Source: Trichobilharzia szidati
Lineage: Eukaryota > Platyhelminthes > Trematoda > Strigeidida > Schistosomatidae
Assembly: GCA_944472155.2 (NCBI GenBank)
Contig: OX235271.1
Coordinates: 28,528,977 to 28,592,976, forward strand
Direction of reading: 5' to 3'
DNA: 64,000 nucleotides
A program made the position numbers and the translations under genes. Positions 10,790 to 21,499 of the stretch are shown here, piece by piece (position 1 is the stretch's first letter; each line of letters starts with the position of its first letter). The notes below the pieces were generated by a model. That model had not been told where the DNA came from, did not search any database, and worked only from the letters and a program-made list of their open reading frames with translations.

Positions 10790-11314
10790 TTTGTGATATC
10801 AAACGACCAGTTGGCTTTGCTTATTATAAATCTACGTAATGCTAGAACAAATGAACCAGTAGTTAACGTATGAACCATCTTAATATGCACAGCTCTCATT
10901 CTCAAACAAGTGAATAAACAGCCATATCTTTTGCATAAGGTTCTGCATCTCTTCACTACAAAAGGTCCGAACAAATTCAATCCGACATACTCGAATGGAT
11001 ACTTCCCTTCAGAAACTTGCCACGCTGGGAGTGGTGCCATCATCTGCTGTGCTGAGTGAGCATTCCTTAGTTTACATTTCATGCACCCATCAGCTATTTA
11101 ACGGACAGCAGTACCTCCTTTTACTATCCAAAACTTGCATCGAATACTTGAAAGTACTTGTGAAGAACCCAAATGACCTTCAAGAACATGGTGGTGTCTT
11201 ACAATGAGATTGGTGACTGGATGGTAGCAAGGTAATAAGGCTGGATGACGGGTCTCATATGTCGATTCTAACATTTGTAGACGTCCACCAATTCTAGGGA
11301 TCCCTTCGGAAACT
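10790..11314 (-). pseudogene. BEL/Pao integrase, C-terminal part, truncated
   Basis: On the - strand, pieces in shifting frames read 'IGGRLQ', 'YETRHPALLP' and 'HHHVLEGHLGSSQ', then 'QQMMAPLPAWQVS', 'PFEYVGLNLFGPF', 'CKRYGCLFTCL', 'RAVHIKMVHTLTT'. These are typical BEL/Pao zinc-binding and catalytic-core blocks. The residue that should be the first catalytic Asp (VGxDxFGPF) is Asn here. A stop falls before the Met that opens the 106-codon frame at 11082. The core ends abruptly near 10790, so the last catalytic residues are absent. Confidence 0.8.
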
Positions 11315-11750
11315 ACTGGAGATATTTTTGATTGAACACTAGTCAGTAACTAGCGTAATGTGTCCAGTCCTATCTTCGGTGCAGACTGAATTCTATCAGT
11401 CATGTTTGCAATGTGGCCACCATGCTAGGTAGCTCGCCATTACGGTGCACTGAATTGTTGGTACTAGGTGGTTGGAGGCAATCGGCAGGAAGCCTTGGAC
11501 CTAGGTTTCGTGCCAGTTGGCACTCATCAGCAAGGCGTATTTGCAACCTTGAAGGAACTGATGTCCCTTCTGAGATTCGAACCCGCATCACCCAGTGCTG
11601 CAGTCAGAGACGTTACCACTGAGATATTCAGGCTCGCGACTGACCTCCTGTAGGACTGCATTGGATATTTTTGATTGAACACTAGTCAGTAACTAGTGTA
11701 ATGTGTCCAGTCCTATCTTCGGTGCAGACTGAATTCTATCAGTCACTTTT
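11315..11750 (-). repeat. tRNA-derived SINE (family 3), partial tandem, inserted in BEL pol
   Basis: On the - strand a tRNA-like head (about 11645-11575) carries an A box 'atctcagtggtaa' and a B box 'GGGTTCGAATCTC'. It is followed by a ~270-bp body and an ~80-bp tail block at about 11400-11320. The same ~80-bp tail block, with only a few differences, also precedes the head at 11747-11665, giving tail-head-body-tail. Related copies lie at 50170-50462 and 54764-54945. It interrupts the BEL integrase frame. Confidence 0.7.
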
Positions 11751-11956
11751 ACCGGAGATAATCTATCTAATTGCACCTTGAAATATGAGAAATCGGGACT
11801 ATCATCCTTGGCTATCTCACCCAACGCTTCCCACTGAGCAACCCTCAAAATCGCTAAATCTGCATTTCTAATTTCTTCGATTCTCAAAGGTCCCACATTC
11901 ATATTATCGTATCCTACAAGATGCATGACCTTCAAATACGTAACATATCGTGTCAA
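11693..11956 (-). pseudogene. BEL/Pao pol, segment between RNase H and integrase
   Basis: An 87-codon piece on the - strand beginning MTRYVTYLKVMHL, with 'EIRNADLAILRVAQWEALGEI', the linker that precedes the integrase zinc finger in BEL/Pao polyproteins. Its last ~20 codons are already inside the inserted SINE tail block, so the true element sequence stops near 11750. Confidence 0.75.
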
Positions 11957-12228
11957 CCACGCGACAGCCTTCAGTAATTTGTACCAAGAATAATACTTTT
12001 AAAATGGGTGTAAACTCGAATGTCTTTCTTGAGTAGATGTAACACTGATACTTGTTTTAAACTCCAAGACACAGTCACTTATCGGTGGTTCATCTTCTCT
12101 ACTAGGCCACATACTATCAGCTCGCTGCAGGAACTCCGAACCCTTCCACCACTTACTTTTAACCACATTCATATGAATAACTCCTCGCGATGCTAGATCA
12201 GCTGGGTTTTCCCAGACGGTACGTACCT

Positions 12229-12477
12229 CTACTGCTCAACGGCTGTTAATTCACGAATTTGAGATACTCTGTTAGCTAAAAAACATGCATATCTTGCTGA
12301 CTCGTTGCGCATATAATATATCACAGGCATCGAATCAGTCCCAAAGGTTACAGGATGCATGGGATAATCTAACTCCTTACATACCGTTGTGAATAACGGC
12401 GCAGCTAGCAACGCTGCAGTAAGTTCTAATCTCGGAATAGAAACCGTCTTTAGAGGTGCAACTCTAGATTTACCCAT
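12229..12477 (-). pseudogene. BEL/Pao RNase H segment
   Basis: An open piece on the - strand with 'PRLELTAALLAA' (containing the catalytic Glu of the RNase H fold) and 'VTFGTDSMPVIYYMRNE', where the Asp of TDS fits a second catalytic residue. The Ala-Pro-Leu-Lys lead-in is normal for BEL/Pao. The frame is closed on both sides by stops or frameshifts (12228 and 12480), and the upstream continuation lies in another frame at about 12690-12480. Confidence 0.75.
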
Positions 12478-12693
12478 AACGAGGTGAACATATTTATCTT
12501 CCCTTAAGGTAGTTGTGATGTAGACGGCTGCTCTAAATCCAACCTCAGAGGCATCGGAAAAAACATGGAAGTCAATTATATCATGATTTCTCGATGGCTT
12601 AAGTGGACGTGAGACGGAATGTAGATCCAGCGTTCTTAAATTGTTAACCCAGTTTTTCCACTCCTCACTGTGTCTCTCACTTGATGGGTCATC

Positions 12694-13835
12694 CTATTGT
12701 AACCCTTTCCTGCATGTCTCTCGAAATAATCTTTTTGCCGGAAGTAGATAAGGTGCTACTAATCCAAGTCGGTCAAACATGGATGACAGCACAGAAAGCA
12801 CACCTCTCCGAGTGACTGGCTTTTCAATATCACCAACACTAAATCCAAACGTATCACAGTTCAAATCCCATCGCATACCTTATTTGTGTTCAACTGGTAG
12901 AGTATCAACAGGTAAATCTGGTAGAGTAGGTGCTCTGTCTTCTGGAACTATATGCTTCAAAACGTCTGGGCTGTTCGAGACCCACTTAGTTAAACGAAAA
13001 CCAGCCTTAGCTAACACCTCGGTAATACTTGTTACAAATTTAACTGCAGACTCATCATCATCGAAAGAGGCCAAACAATCATCTACATAGAAGCAACAAT
13101 CGATGACGTCCAGCAGATTATCAGAACCAAACGTGGATACAGCCTTATGTAGAGAGAAATTAGCACAAAACGGGAAGGACGTGGCACCAAATGGATGAAC
13201 TGTCATCCTTTATTCCGACACCTTACCACAAGGATCATCATCAAACCACAAGAACCTTAAGTGATCTCTGTCGCTCTTTGGCACCTTCACTTGTAGGAAC
13301 ATTTCCTCTAGATCTGCAGCGACAGCAACTGCAAACTTTCTGAATCTTAACAGCAGTCCATCTAATGAGCTGATACAATCCGGACCACTGTATAGGTTGT
13401 CATTCAGAGAAACTCCTTCTTGTTTCGCAGAAGGATCGAACATCACACGGAATTTACCTGGCTTCCTCGGATTAAGGACGGGATGATGAGGCGAATGCCA
13501 CTTTCCTGGCTCACTTTGATCAACTAGTCTTTCAACGTAACCCTTCATTACATGTTTGTCGATGACATCCTTATGTTTGGTCCAGAGGCCTGCATCCGTT
13601 ACAAGCTTCTTCCTTAAACCCATTAGTCTCTTAAGAACAGCTTCTTTGTTACGAACCAACTGTCTATCTTTAAATCTCCATGGTAGGCCAAGGCTGAAGC
13701 GCCGATTTTCGTATTTACAAGACTCCTCAACTACTTTAACTGCCTTTAAGTCTTCCACAGAACGACACTTCTCTACGAAACTACTTGTCATACATATTTC
13801 GAATCATAGTCTCCAGTTTGTCCCCATTTTTGTAA
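12694..13835 (-). pseudogene. BEL/Pao reverse transcriptase
   Basis: The RT domain on the - strand in three consecutive open pieces (13791-13210, 13206-12880, 12876-12694). It includes 'GKWHSPHHPVLNPRKPGKFRVM' like template-grip residues, motif A 'AADLEEMFLQVKVP' with its Asp, 'FGATSFPFCANF', and the catalytic box YVDD in 'CCFYVDDCLASF'. Single stops interrupt at about 13209 and 12879, and a frameshift lies near 13793. Catalytic residues survive, but the chain does not. Homology begins around 13835, where the inserted LTR starts. Confidence 0.85.
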
Positions 13836-13851
13836 CCAATGATGATACTTA

Positions 13852-14345
13852 TGTAATTTAAATAATACTTATCCATGCCTGTACAGTTGGTGTGTCCTAC
13901 ACAGGTAGGAAAAATGTATTTTATTAAATTACTATTATTAAATATGCTTATTAATCGTATATGTAATTTATTATATTGATGATGCCCGTAAACTGGCGTC
14001 CCTCATGTAAAAAATGAGAATATACTATTGTGGTGAGAGCAAGCTGCTAGCCAATTGGTAGACACTGATCTACGCTGATTGGTGGAAATTAATCTAGGCT
14101 GATTCAACAACCGATCACAGCTGACCTAGACGTGGACAAATATGATTCGCAGACAAGTGGCTCGCATTTCCGAGAAATATCGAAAACGAGAAAGCAGAAG
14201 ACTGCGTTTGTTTACAGACAACCAATCAGAAGACCGCATTCTTTCTGCGGGCAGAAGCCTATTAATGTACGTAAAATACATATAAATACCTGTTGATTTT
14301 CGTAATAAAACTGATCTGTTGCCGGCCTTGTCTTCTGTTGTTACA
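13852..14345 (+). repeat. solo LTR inside the BEL/Pao element
   Basis: A 494-bp stretch with ends TGTAA...TTACA sits between the protease and RT parts of the BEL/Pao element, where no intervening sequence is expected. It holds a TATA-like 'acatataaatacc' near 14279 and a polyadenylation signal aataaa near 14304, in promoter-to-poly(A) order on the + strand. Its first ~60 bp recur at 20281. A clear target duplication was not found. The orientation is from these signals. Confidence 0.6.
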
Positions 14346-14354
14346 CTATTATTA

Positions 14355-14890
14355 TTACATGTAGACCATGGGTATAGGTTCTCTCACTGTCCATCCCAGT
14401 GGTGTTTTCGTCGCGGACAGATCATCTGTGCCTCCGTATCTCTCTTCTAATACCTTGTGAGCTTCTAGTACACTACATCCAATGAGTATTCTCACTCTAC
14501 TAACTTGCAGTGTTGGAAAAGGTATGTCACACAGATTTGACTTACTGACTACTGTTTCACGACTAGGTACTATAGTTTCGCTGAGTTTCATACTGGAAGT
14601 AGTGCAATCAGTAACTACTTCAACGGTTTGTCCAGTAGTCAAGGATTCTAACTGAAATGACACTCGTTCACATATTAACATTTTCGAAGAATTGAAAGTA
14701 TTTAGGACCAAGGATTGTTTTGGGCCCTCAATACCCAAGCTGCCGGCCAGCTTAGCATCTATCAATGCAATGTCAAAAACCATTATCTAGCAGCGCATAT
14801 GTATCGACACATGACCTTGGTCCTCTTATTCTTACTCGCGCAACACCTAAATAGACCTTCTGGAAGTCGTGCGGTGCAAAACTGCCATTA
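14355..14890 (-). pseudogene. BEL/Pao A17-type protease
   Basis: On the - strand the segment reads 'VYLGVARVRIRG', then 'YALLDNG' (about 14797-14776), which sits where the catalytic Asp-Ser/Thr-Gly of Pao peptidases belongs but has Asn in the middle. After a frameshift the frame from 14783 continues 142 codons with 'RILIGCSVLEAH' and 'ATKTPLGWTVREP', hallmarks of the Pao peptidase family. The inserted LTR follows directly. Confidence 0.75.
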
Positions 14891-14946
14891 CAATTAATAG
14901 AACTCCCCTGATTCTTCGATACTGTCAATAGCGGATATTATCCCAA

Positions 14947-15906
14947 TTAAACACTACCACCATTCTCAGCTGTCTCACAGTTAAGCACTGTGTGCCCGTC
15001 CTTTACACAGCAGAAGCATAACCGTTTCCTTTCCATAATTTGTAACCTTTCTGTTGGAGATATTTGAAGGAAACGAGCACACTCATTAACTATGTGTACA
15101 TCGCCACAGATAACACACTTTCCTGAACGTCCAATGCTTTGAGAACCTCTCGTCACAAATGACTTTGTCTTACTCGCTGACCTCTCAGTTTCAGAAGCCG
15201 GATGGGATATACTGGCAAATTTACTCATAGTCTGATTGACATGATCTGTTACTAATCTCAGTATGTCGTCGAACCCTGGCTCTAAACCTTCATCCTCTAT
15301 ACGAGAGCTTATCCTCACCCATTTCCTTTGCAGTCGAGTAGGTAGGCATCCCGCTATTACCTCTAAGATAGAACTCGAGTTCAGATCGCTCATGCAATTC
15401 ATCGAAATCAAAGTATTCTTGTAGGTCATCAGATTATCCAGAAACTTAGTGAGTGCTTTGGAGTCATCTCGAAACTGACTACCATTACCTTTAACAGCCT
15501 CGAGTACATTCCTTACAATCATCGAAGGTCTTCCAAACCTTTGACGCAGGATATGCATAGCCTGCGTATATCCCTCCCCAGGTGACAGAAACTTGCAGCA
15601 CTGTATTGCACTCGCCGCACTTCCAGCACAATACCTCAACAAGTACATCAGTTCCATCCCATCACTTAGTTTCGAACTCTCTAGCATAACTTAGATTTCT
15701 TTCACAGAGTGAGGAAAGTCAGCAGGATTCCCTTCAAAGCACCTGGGCTCGAACTTCGGTGGCTTTAAGCAAATTATCTCTCCAGCTGGTACATCATGAT
15801 TGTCCAACATAACATCAGACATAACATTACATACATTAGACAGTTCACCAAGACTTACTCTGTCGTCTGCCTCCAAAACGCTTCGTCCTTTCTTTGGCCC
15901 AGTCAT
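14947..15906 (-). pseudogene. BEL/Pao gag with one in-frame stop
   Basis: From ATG at 15906 the frame encodes a 71-codon N-terminal piece ('PPKFEPRCFEGNPADF'). One in-frame TAA at 15691-15693 follows, then another 246 codons in the same frame to 14947. The downstream part has the helical core 'ALTKFLDNLMTYKNTL' and two zinc knuckles near the end, 'CVICGDVHIVNEC' (C-x2-C-x3-H-x4-C) and 'CFCCVKDGHTVLNC' (C-x2-C-x4-H-x4-C). Gag packages the element RNA in cytoplasmic particles. Apart from the stop, this is the best preserved part of the element. Confidence 0.8.
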
Positions 15907-16069
15907 TATTAAACGTTACCAAACGATCCATAGAAGTTCCAAACAGCACTCGTCCAAAGAAAACTTGCAGACACGAGGAAAGACGAATTCCCAACAAATA
16001 CAGCGAATAATTCCAGGAGATATCAGAAACTGTTGATGTCCAGGTCTAACTACACTGGATTTAACGCTG

Positions 16070-16310
16070 TCCTTAGAAGACCTTCAGCAATAATGTGCAA
16101 TAGCCAACGAGAAAGACCAGAACACAGATTGGTGACTCGAGAATCCTTTATTCTTGCACCAATACAGAACCAGCAATAAGGTTATTATACACAAAGTCTA
16201 AGAATAAATGTCATAAAAGTTAACCACAATAATACTTCTGGAAGCATTTCTCAGTCTTCTAACGAACAGCGTGCGATGGAACGATGACTGCAGTATCAGT
16301 AACTCCCGCC
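16070..16310 (-). repeat. probable BEL/Pao 5' LTR region
   Basis: Non-coding sequence upstream of gag on the - strand. It contains a polyadenylation signal (aataaa, about 16152-16147 on the - strand) followed by a GT/CT-rich stretch, as in an LTR R-U5 region. Exact ends are not fixed because no second LTR is present. Confidence 0.4.
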
Positions 16311-16441
16311 GAAATATGGAGTTGGTTTTGAGTAAACAACAATGAATTGATCGTTCATTCTTTAACTACACAGACACAACAGATGATATTTATACAATTT
16401 CTTTACAACAATATGGTCAGCCTCTCAGCCGTGAGAAACTA

Positions 16442-19312
16442 TTGACGACACAATTATTGACAACATGCGTGAGATCTATCCTTAACAAACTACCGATGCT
16501 CAGGGCACACACGCTGGTATACAAACCCCCTATAATCATTATTACCGAAACCTGGTGTCACTCCAATATACCAGACGAAGAGATAAGCATCGAAGGGTAC
16601 ATACACTTTCGCTGTGACAGGAAGAGTGGTAAGGGAGGAGGCTGCCTAATGTACTTCCTGAACACACTTACTGTATTACCGCTAGAAAATAAGGAACTCA
16701 ATGACATGCACGACACCCTGTGGGTCAACGTACACTTCAAAAGTGCTACACTGCTAATAGGATGTATCTACAGAGCACCTGGCACCTTTAGTGATTACGA
16801 GACACAACTTATAAATGTACTGGAGCAAGTATCCACTCTTCCATACGAGCATAAGATCATATGTGGAGACTTCAACCTACCCGAAATCAACTGGGACTTA
16901 TTAAAAGGGCCAACTAAATACGACAAGCTCTTAGGGACACTGGACATCTTCGGCTGGAAACAAACTGTCACTATCCCTACAAGAGGTGACAATGTACTAG
17001 ACTTAATATTCTGTCACGATATAAGTCCCCTCTCAATCTTAGTGGGTTCTAATTTTTCAGGTAGTGACCACAAAACAGTAATGTGTGCTCTGCCACTTCC
17101 ACTGAATAGCAATGCAGCTCATACCTCCACTTCACAACAAGTACTATATAGGAACTATAGTAAGGCAAACTGGACCTTAGTAGAATCAGTGCTAAGATCC
17201 TCCGAATGGAGCGAATACTTCACTACTGATGACCTCTCGAGAGCTCTGAGCATCTTCTACCATAACTCGAACACATGCTTAGATGCTGTCATTCCACTGC
17301 AAACACTTGAGCTTTCCCCACATAGGAAGTCATTCATAAAACCAAAGGATCGTATGAAACTGAAGAAACTCTCAACAAGTTACTTCAAACACCACGACTT
17401 TGGCACACTAGGTTTAATACTTAACACCCTTAGCTCCATCTCACAAGCTCGAAATTCCCATATGAGAAACGAAGAACGCATCGCAGTAGCCAGTCCTGCT
17501 AGAGTGTATGCACTCACGGAAATCTTAAAGAAGCGAATGAATCGCAAAAATCACAGCATTTCCCTCCTCATAGACAAAGGTAGGCTATGTACTAATTCCG
17601 CAGACATGTGTGAATTATTCAACTCAACTTTTGCAGGTAACTACCTTAAGCCCACAGCCCAGTTACTCAATATACACCCTGCTACTAATGTGGCACAAAC
17701 TCCATCTCCACACACACCAAACTTAATTAGTACTATTGAATTTAACTATACTAACATTAAACAAACTATAAGAACCCTAAAATGCTCAAAAGGTTTCGGT
17801 ACTGACGGCATATCATCCTATTTTTATAAATATGGTGGCCCTGACATTCCCTTACTCCTGCTTAAAATATTCACAATGTCCTTAGAAACCCAAACTTACC
17901 CTGATGTATGGAAGACAACGTTTATTATGCCTAAACACAAATCTGGCTCGAAAACAGACGTCAGTAACTACAGGCCAATTAATATCACACTTATAGCTTC
18001 TAGAATTATGGAGAGACTAGTTAAAGAAAACCTAATGAAGCATATGCTTAGTTGCAATATTATAAGTCCGAACCAACATGGATTCCTAAAATCCAGATCT
18101 TGTTTAACATGCCACTTAGACTTCTTTAACTTTGTGACCAGCAGTCGTGACAGACGACAACTAGTACTTGTCATCTACTTTGACATCTCAAAGGCATTTG
18201 ACCGTGTCGACCATTTACTACTAGTGCACAAGCTGAAATCCTTAGGAATAAGTGACCCGCTATTAGGATGGCTTAAATCATTCCTTAACAATAGGTCCCA
18301 AATAGTTAAACTCGGATCTATAACTTCGAAACCTAGCCCAATCACCTCTGGTGTAGTACAAGGTAGTGTCATTGGACCCCTTCTATTTACCCTATATATT
18401 AACGACATATGCGCTTGCTTTTCTCATGGGAAACCATTCATCTTTGCAGATGATCTAAAAGTAGCTTATACATTCCAATCTGATGACCTAGGGTACTTCC
18501 AGAATGTTGTACAAAAAGAATTAGATAAAGTGACTGCTTGGTCATCTTTATGGAACCTCCAATTTAACCTTAAAAAATGTGGCTGGATCTGCTTCGGCGC
18601 ACCCTCAATCGACATAAAGTTAACGCTTCAATCGGCTAAACTAACCAAACTCCAAAGTGTCGTTGACCTAGGTCTGAGGTACTCGAGTAACCTAACATTC
18701 TCTGAGCAAGTAGCATCACAGACTCAAAAGTCGAGGATGCTCTTAGGATGCATACTCAGGAACTTTCACGACAATGAAGCAAAGCTCATTCTGTACAAAA
18801 CCTGTGTGAGGCCACTACTAGAATACTGTCCATTTATTATTAGCAGCACTCACACACGTGAAAAGCTAAGAATTGAAAGTATCCAACGATATTTTACCTC
18901 GAAACTACTAGGCTACGAATGTAAGAAAGACTACATTTCACGGTGCATGATTCTACAACTTGACCCACTCTGGACAAGACGACTAATTATAAACCTAGTA
19001 TTCTTCTATAAGGTCCTACACAAAATATCATTCTCAGACAGTAAGGACATACAATTCGCGCAAGAAGGCTCTTACGATCTGCGTAATCAAACTTGCACAG
19101 TGACAATAAAAGCCTTTAAGTCAACACTCCGCGAGAACTTCTTCACAGTCATGTATTCTAAAATATGGAACAATCTGCCCCTAGATATCAGGAACTGCAA
19201 TACGGTTTTAAGTTTCAAACGCTCTCTGTACACACTATTTCACTCTACCGACTATATAAATAATTTATTTATCCCTAGAACGAATCAACTATTAGTCTAC
19301 TACAGTACCTAA
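16442..19312 (+). CDS. CR1-like ORF2: apurinic endonuclease plus reverse transcriptase
   Basis: A single open frame of about 956 codons; it is open back to 16346, but the first in-frame ATG is at 16496. Counting from 16442, the endonuclease domain has 'ITETW' (Glu36), 'CGDFNLPEINW' (Asp143, Asn145) and 'SGSDHKTV' (Ser208-Asp209-His210). The RT has motif A 'YFDISKAFD' (Asp581), 'GVVQGSVIGPLLF' and FADD (668-671). The C-terminus has 'RPLLEYCPFI' and 'DPLWTRRL', typical of CR1 elements. Such proteins nick chromosomal DNA and copy their own RNA at the nick. All catalytic residues are present and there is no stop, which suggests a young copy. The true start is unclear because the 5' end is truncated. 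Confidence 0.85.
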   Translation: MTTQLLTTCVRSILNKLPMLRAHTLVYKPPIIIITETWCHSNIPDEEISIEGYIHFRCDRKSGKGGGCLMYFLNTLTVLPLENKELNDMHDTLWVNVHFKSATLLIGCIYRAPGTFSDYETQLINVLEQVSTLPYEHKIICGDFNLPEINWDLLKGPTKYDKLLGTLDIFGWKQTVTIPTRGDNVLDLIFCHDISPLSILVGSNFSGSDHKTVMCALPLPLNSNAAHTSTSQQVLYRNYSKANWTLVESVLRSSEWSEYFTTDDLSRALSIFYHNSNTCLDAVIPLQTLELSPHRKSFIKPKDRMKLKKLSTSYFKHHDFGTLGLILNTLSSISQARNSHMRNEERIAVASPARVYALTEILKKRMNRKNHSISLLIDKGRLCTNSADMCELFNSTFAGNYLKPTAQLLNIHPATNVAQTPSPHTPNLISTIEFNYTNIKQTIRTLKCSKGFGTDGISSYFYKYGGPDIPLLLLKIFTMSLETQTYPDVWKTTFIMPKHKSGSKTDVSNYRPINITLIASRIMERLVKENLMKHMLSCNIISPNQHGFLKSRSCLTCHLDFFNFVTSSRDRRQLVLVIYFDISKAFDRVDHLLLVHKLKSLGISDPLLGWLKSFLNNRSQIVKLGSITSKPSPITSGVVQGSVIGPLLFTLYINDICACFSHGKPFIFADDLKVAYTFQSDDLGYFQNVVQKELDKVTAWSSLWNLQFNLKKCGWICFGAPSIDIKLTLQSAKLTKLQSVVDLGLRYSSNLTFSEQVASQTQKSRMLLGCILRNFHDNEAKLILYKTCVRPLLEYCPFIISSTHTREKLRIESIQRYFTSKLLGYECKKDYISRCMILQLDPLWTRRLIINLVFFYKVLHKISFSDSKDIQFAQEGSYDLRNQTCTVTIKAFKSTLRENFFTVMYSKIWNNLPLDIRNCNTVLSFKRSLYTLFHSTDYINNLFIPRTNQLLVYYST

Positions 19313-19525
19313 ACGCGCTTAAATACCCTTACTTCCCTAAAGACTATAAATAAACTAGTAGCATAAATGCATAAAAAGACTATTTCACTCTACCGACTAT
19401 ATAAATAAACTATTTATTCCTAGAACGAATCAACTATTAGTCTACTACAGTACCTAAACGCGCTTAAATACCCTTACTTCCCTAAAGACTATAAATAAAC
19501 TAGTAGCATAAATGCATAAAAAGAC
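19236..19525 (+). repeat. tandem duplication of the 145-bp LINE 3' end
   Basis: Two adjacent 145-bp units (19236-19380 and 19381-19525) differ at only a few positions. The first unit contains the last ~26 codons of ORF2, the stop codon and the whole 3' UTR; the second repeats this after the first ends in 'gcataaatgcataaaaagac'. Confidence 0.9.
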
Positions 19526-20280
19526 ATAGTAGAAACAAATTTTTGTTCATCAAATTACAATGTACAACGAATATAAACAAAGATTTTTGTTATTACATAC
19601 TTTTTCTTTGTCTTCTGGTACATTTCTGTTGTATTTACTTCGCAGTACAAGTTGCATTGATCTACATTCCGAGTGAAGCTGAGAAACAATTGAAGTCACT
19701 TACTCATTTATCATCCCTCAAGTTTTGGCTAGTAATGGCTCAGCATCCTTGATGAAATCCACTGTCACCATAACAAGACGCTGTACAGCATCTTATACAA
19801 GCACTGTCAACGATTTAAAATGGTTTTTATATAGCTTTCTACGCGTTTATCAACTTACTCGTACGGAGCAACCATACTGTGACAAATGGCGGGCTATGGG
19901 TGACTTGAGTGCAGTAAAACAAATCTGCTTGACAATGACCAATATTAATCTGCATTCAGTTGAATTCACATCTCGTATTACTTGCAAAAAAGTGATGTCA
20001 AAATCATAAAAATTAATCACTCATTTTAAAATAATACACAATTTGAACATAAAACAAGATCCGATGCCGCACACAACAAAGTTATATGGAGGAATTGACT
20101 TCAAGCTTTATTTTTTTCCCAAATATTTGTAATTTATCCGACACGTACTTGGGTTTTTTTTGTTAATGCGAAGACAATATTTCTTTATGTGCTCCATTGA
20201 ACGACTAACTATCAGAATGTGCTCACTAACTGATGTCAGAGAGGACAGCAACCATGTAATTTCACTATAAATCAAATTCA

Positions 20281-20375
20281 TGTAATTTAAATAACACTTA
20301 TCCATGCCTGTACAACTGGTGTGTCCTACATTGATAGGAAATATATTATTAATAATGTACTACTTTTTGCGTGAT
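20281..20375 (+). repeat. fragment of the same LTR as 13852-14345
   Basis: Begins TGTAATTTAAATAA and continues 'acttatccatgcctgtac', 'ggtgtgtcctaca', matching 13852-13945 closely for ~60 bp and loosely afterwards. Because both copies start at the same base, it supports the left boundary of the solo LTR. Confidence 0.55.
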
Positions 20376-21499
20376 CAAATAACGAACATCACGTCTCCAC
20401 ATGTAATGCTTAAGATTTGGTAAAATAGATACACTTTTGATTTCACTCTGAAGGGGCCTTCACAGTCCACAAGTGGACTCGTAACGCATAACTGGAAAAA
20501 CTTCTATTTGTCCTTTCCAAATAAAGACAGTTTTGTGAAGTAATTTCCGTGTTATTAACTTTCTTATGCGGATGAGGGGAGCAAGGCATTCATAATCTTT
20601 TACTGCATGTGGAATTTCAGAGTAACTGAATGCACAATAGTATTTATACGAATAAACTGTTAAATAAAGTTTTCAATCTTAAGCTGATCAAATTACCCGT
20701 TTAGCCAACATTACTCAGGCGCGTTCTCCGACTGAGTTCCTTACCTTCTGAACAACTTGTCTTTATTCCAACTAAGACAATAAGTTTCTTTCACATATGA
20801 GCCTAAGCTGTGTGGAGTCTGTAACAATACAATTTTAACTTTTTGTAGATATTAAAATTAGAGACATCGCACATGACGTTTGTTCAAAACGACTCATTTT
20901 GAAGCATACATAACTTCAAAGTACAATCTAACGTACGGTGTGCTACTGGACACTTCGTCTTCTCACTGGTTCATACTGTCTGCTTGCTTCACTACTAACC
21001 GTATTGTATCCTTTGGATTTTGCAGGAACCTCTTAGCCTCATCCGAAGACTATTCTACAACCAGTACACAGCTCCTACCAGTAGACACAACTCCAGCAGT
21101 GAACACTATTGTGGACTACACTAACAATTCGTAGCGGCGGACTTCAACTGTGCAACCAAGTAACCGCTAATTTATATAACTCACTGCTGTATTTTTATAA
21201 TATTCTGTTACACTATCACTTCGATAACTTGGATTTTGACGTAATATTCCCCCTGTTGCCGATCTCGCTATTAATTCCTCTATTGTTATGTCTGTGATGT
21301 AAGAATATTGTAGAAATTAAATCTCCCCACAAAATAAAGGTCACCTGAGAAACAATTTCACAACTATACTACCTATTATGACTGTAGAACTAATGCATTT
21401 TGTCTTAAAATGGAAAGTAGAGTGTGATGATTAAATGAAAACTGGAATTTATGCTGAAATCAGGGTGTGAATGTCAACAACTGCTAAATCAATTATGAT

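Larger units (their letters stand above)
10790..16310 (-). mobile_element. decayed BEL/Pao LTR retrotransposon
   Basis: Read on the - strand, the order is 5' LTR-like region (about 16310-16070), gag (15906-14947), A17-type protease (14890-14355), reverse transcriptase (13835-12694), RNase H (12477-12229) and integrase (11956-10790), which is the BEL/Pao order. The element has in-frame stops and frameshifts in every domain. It lacks a recognisable 3' LTR and has been entered by a SINE (11315-11750) and by a 494-bp LTR (13852-14345). It cannot encode a working polyprotein. Confidence 0.85.
16346..19525 (+). mobile_element. CR1-like non-LTR retrotransposon, 5'-truncated
   Basis: A LINE on the + strand consisting of an uninterrupted endonuclease/RT frame, a short 3' UTR and a duplicated 3' end. 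No ORF1 is present upstream: the sequence meets the BEL LTR region at about 16320. It is separate in sequence from the CR1-like element at 25385-32554, though both share domain order and the motif LLEYC/VIEYC after the RT. Confidence 0.85.

Noticed and set aside
12779..13090. + strand open frame of 103 codons within the BEL element
   Set aside because: It overlaps the reverse transcriptase on the - strand, which has clear motifs.
16558..18408. Antisense open frames within the CR1-like ORF2 (for example 16558-16740, 17968-18174, 18175-18408 on the - strand)
   Set aside because: They are shadows of the long coding frame on the + strand and show no domain of their own.
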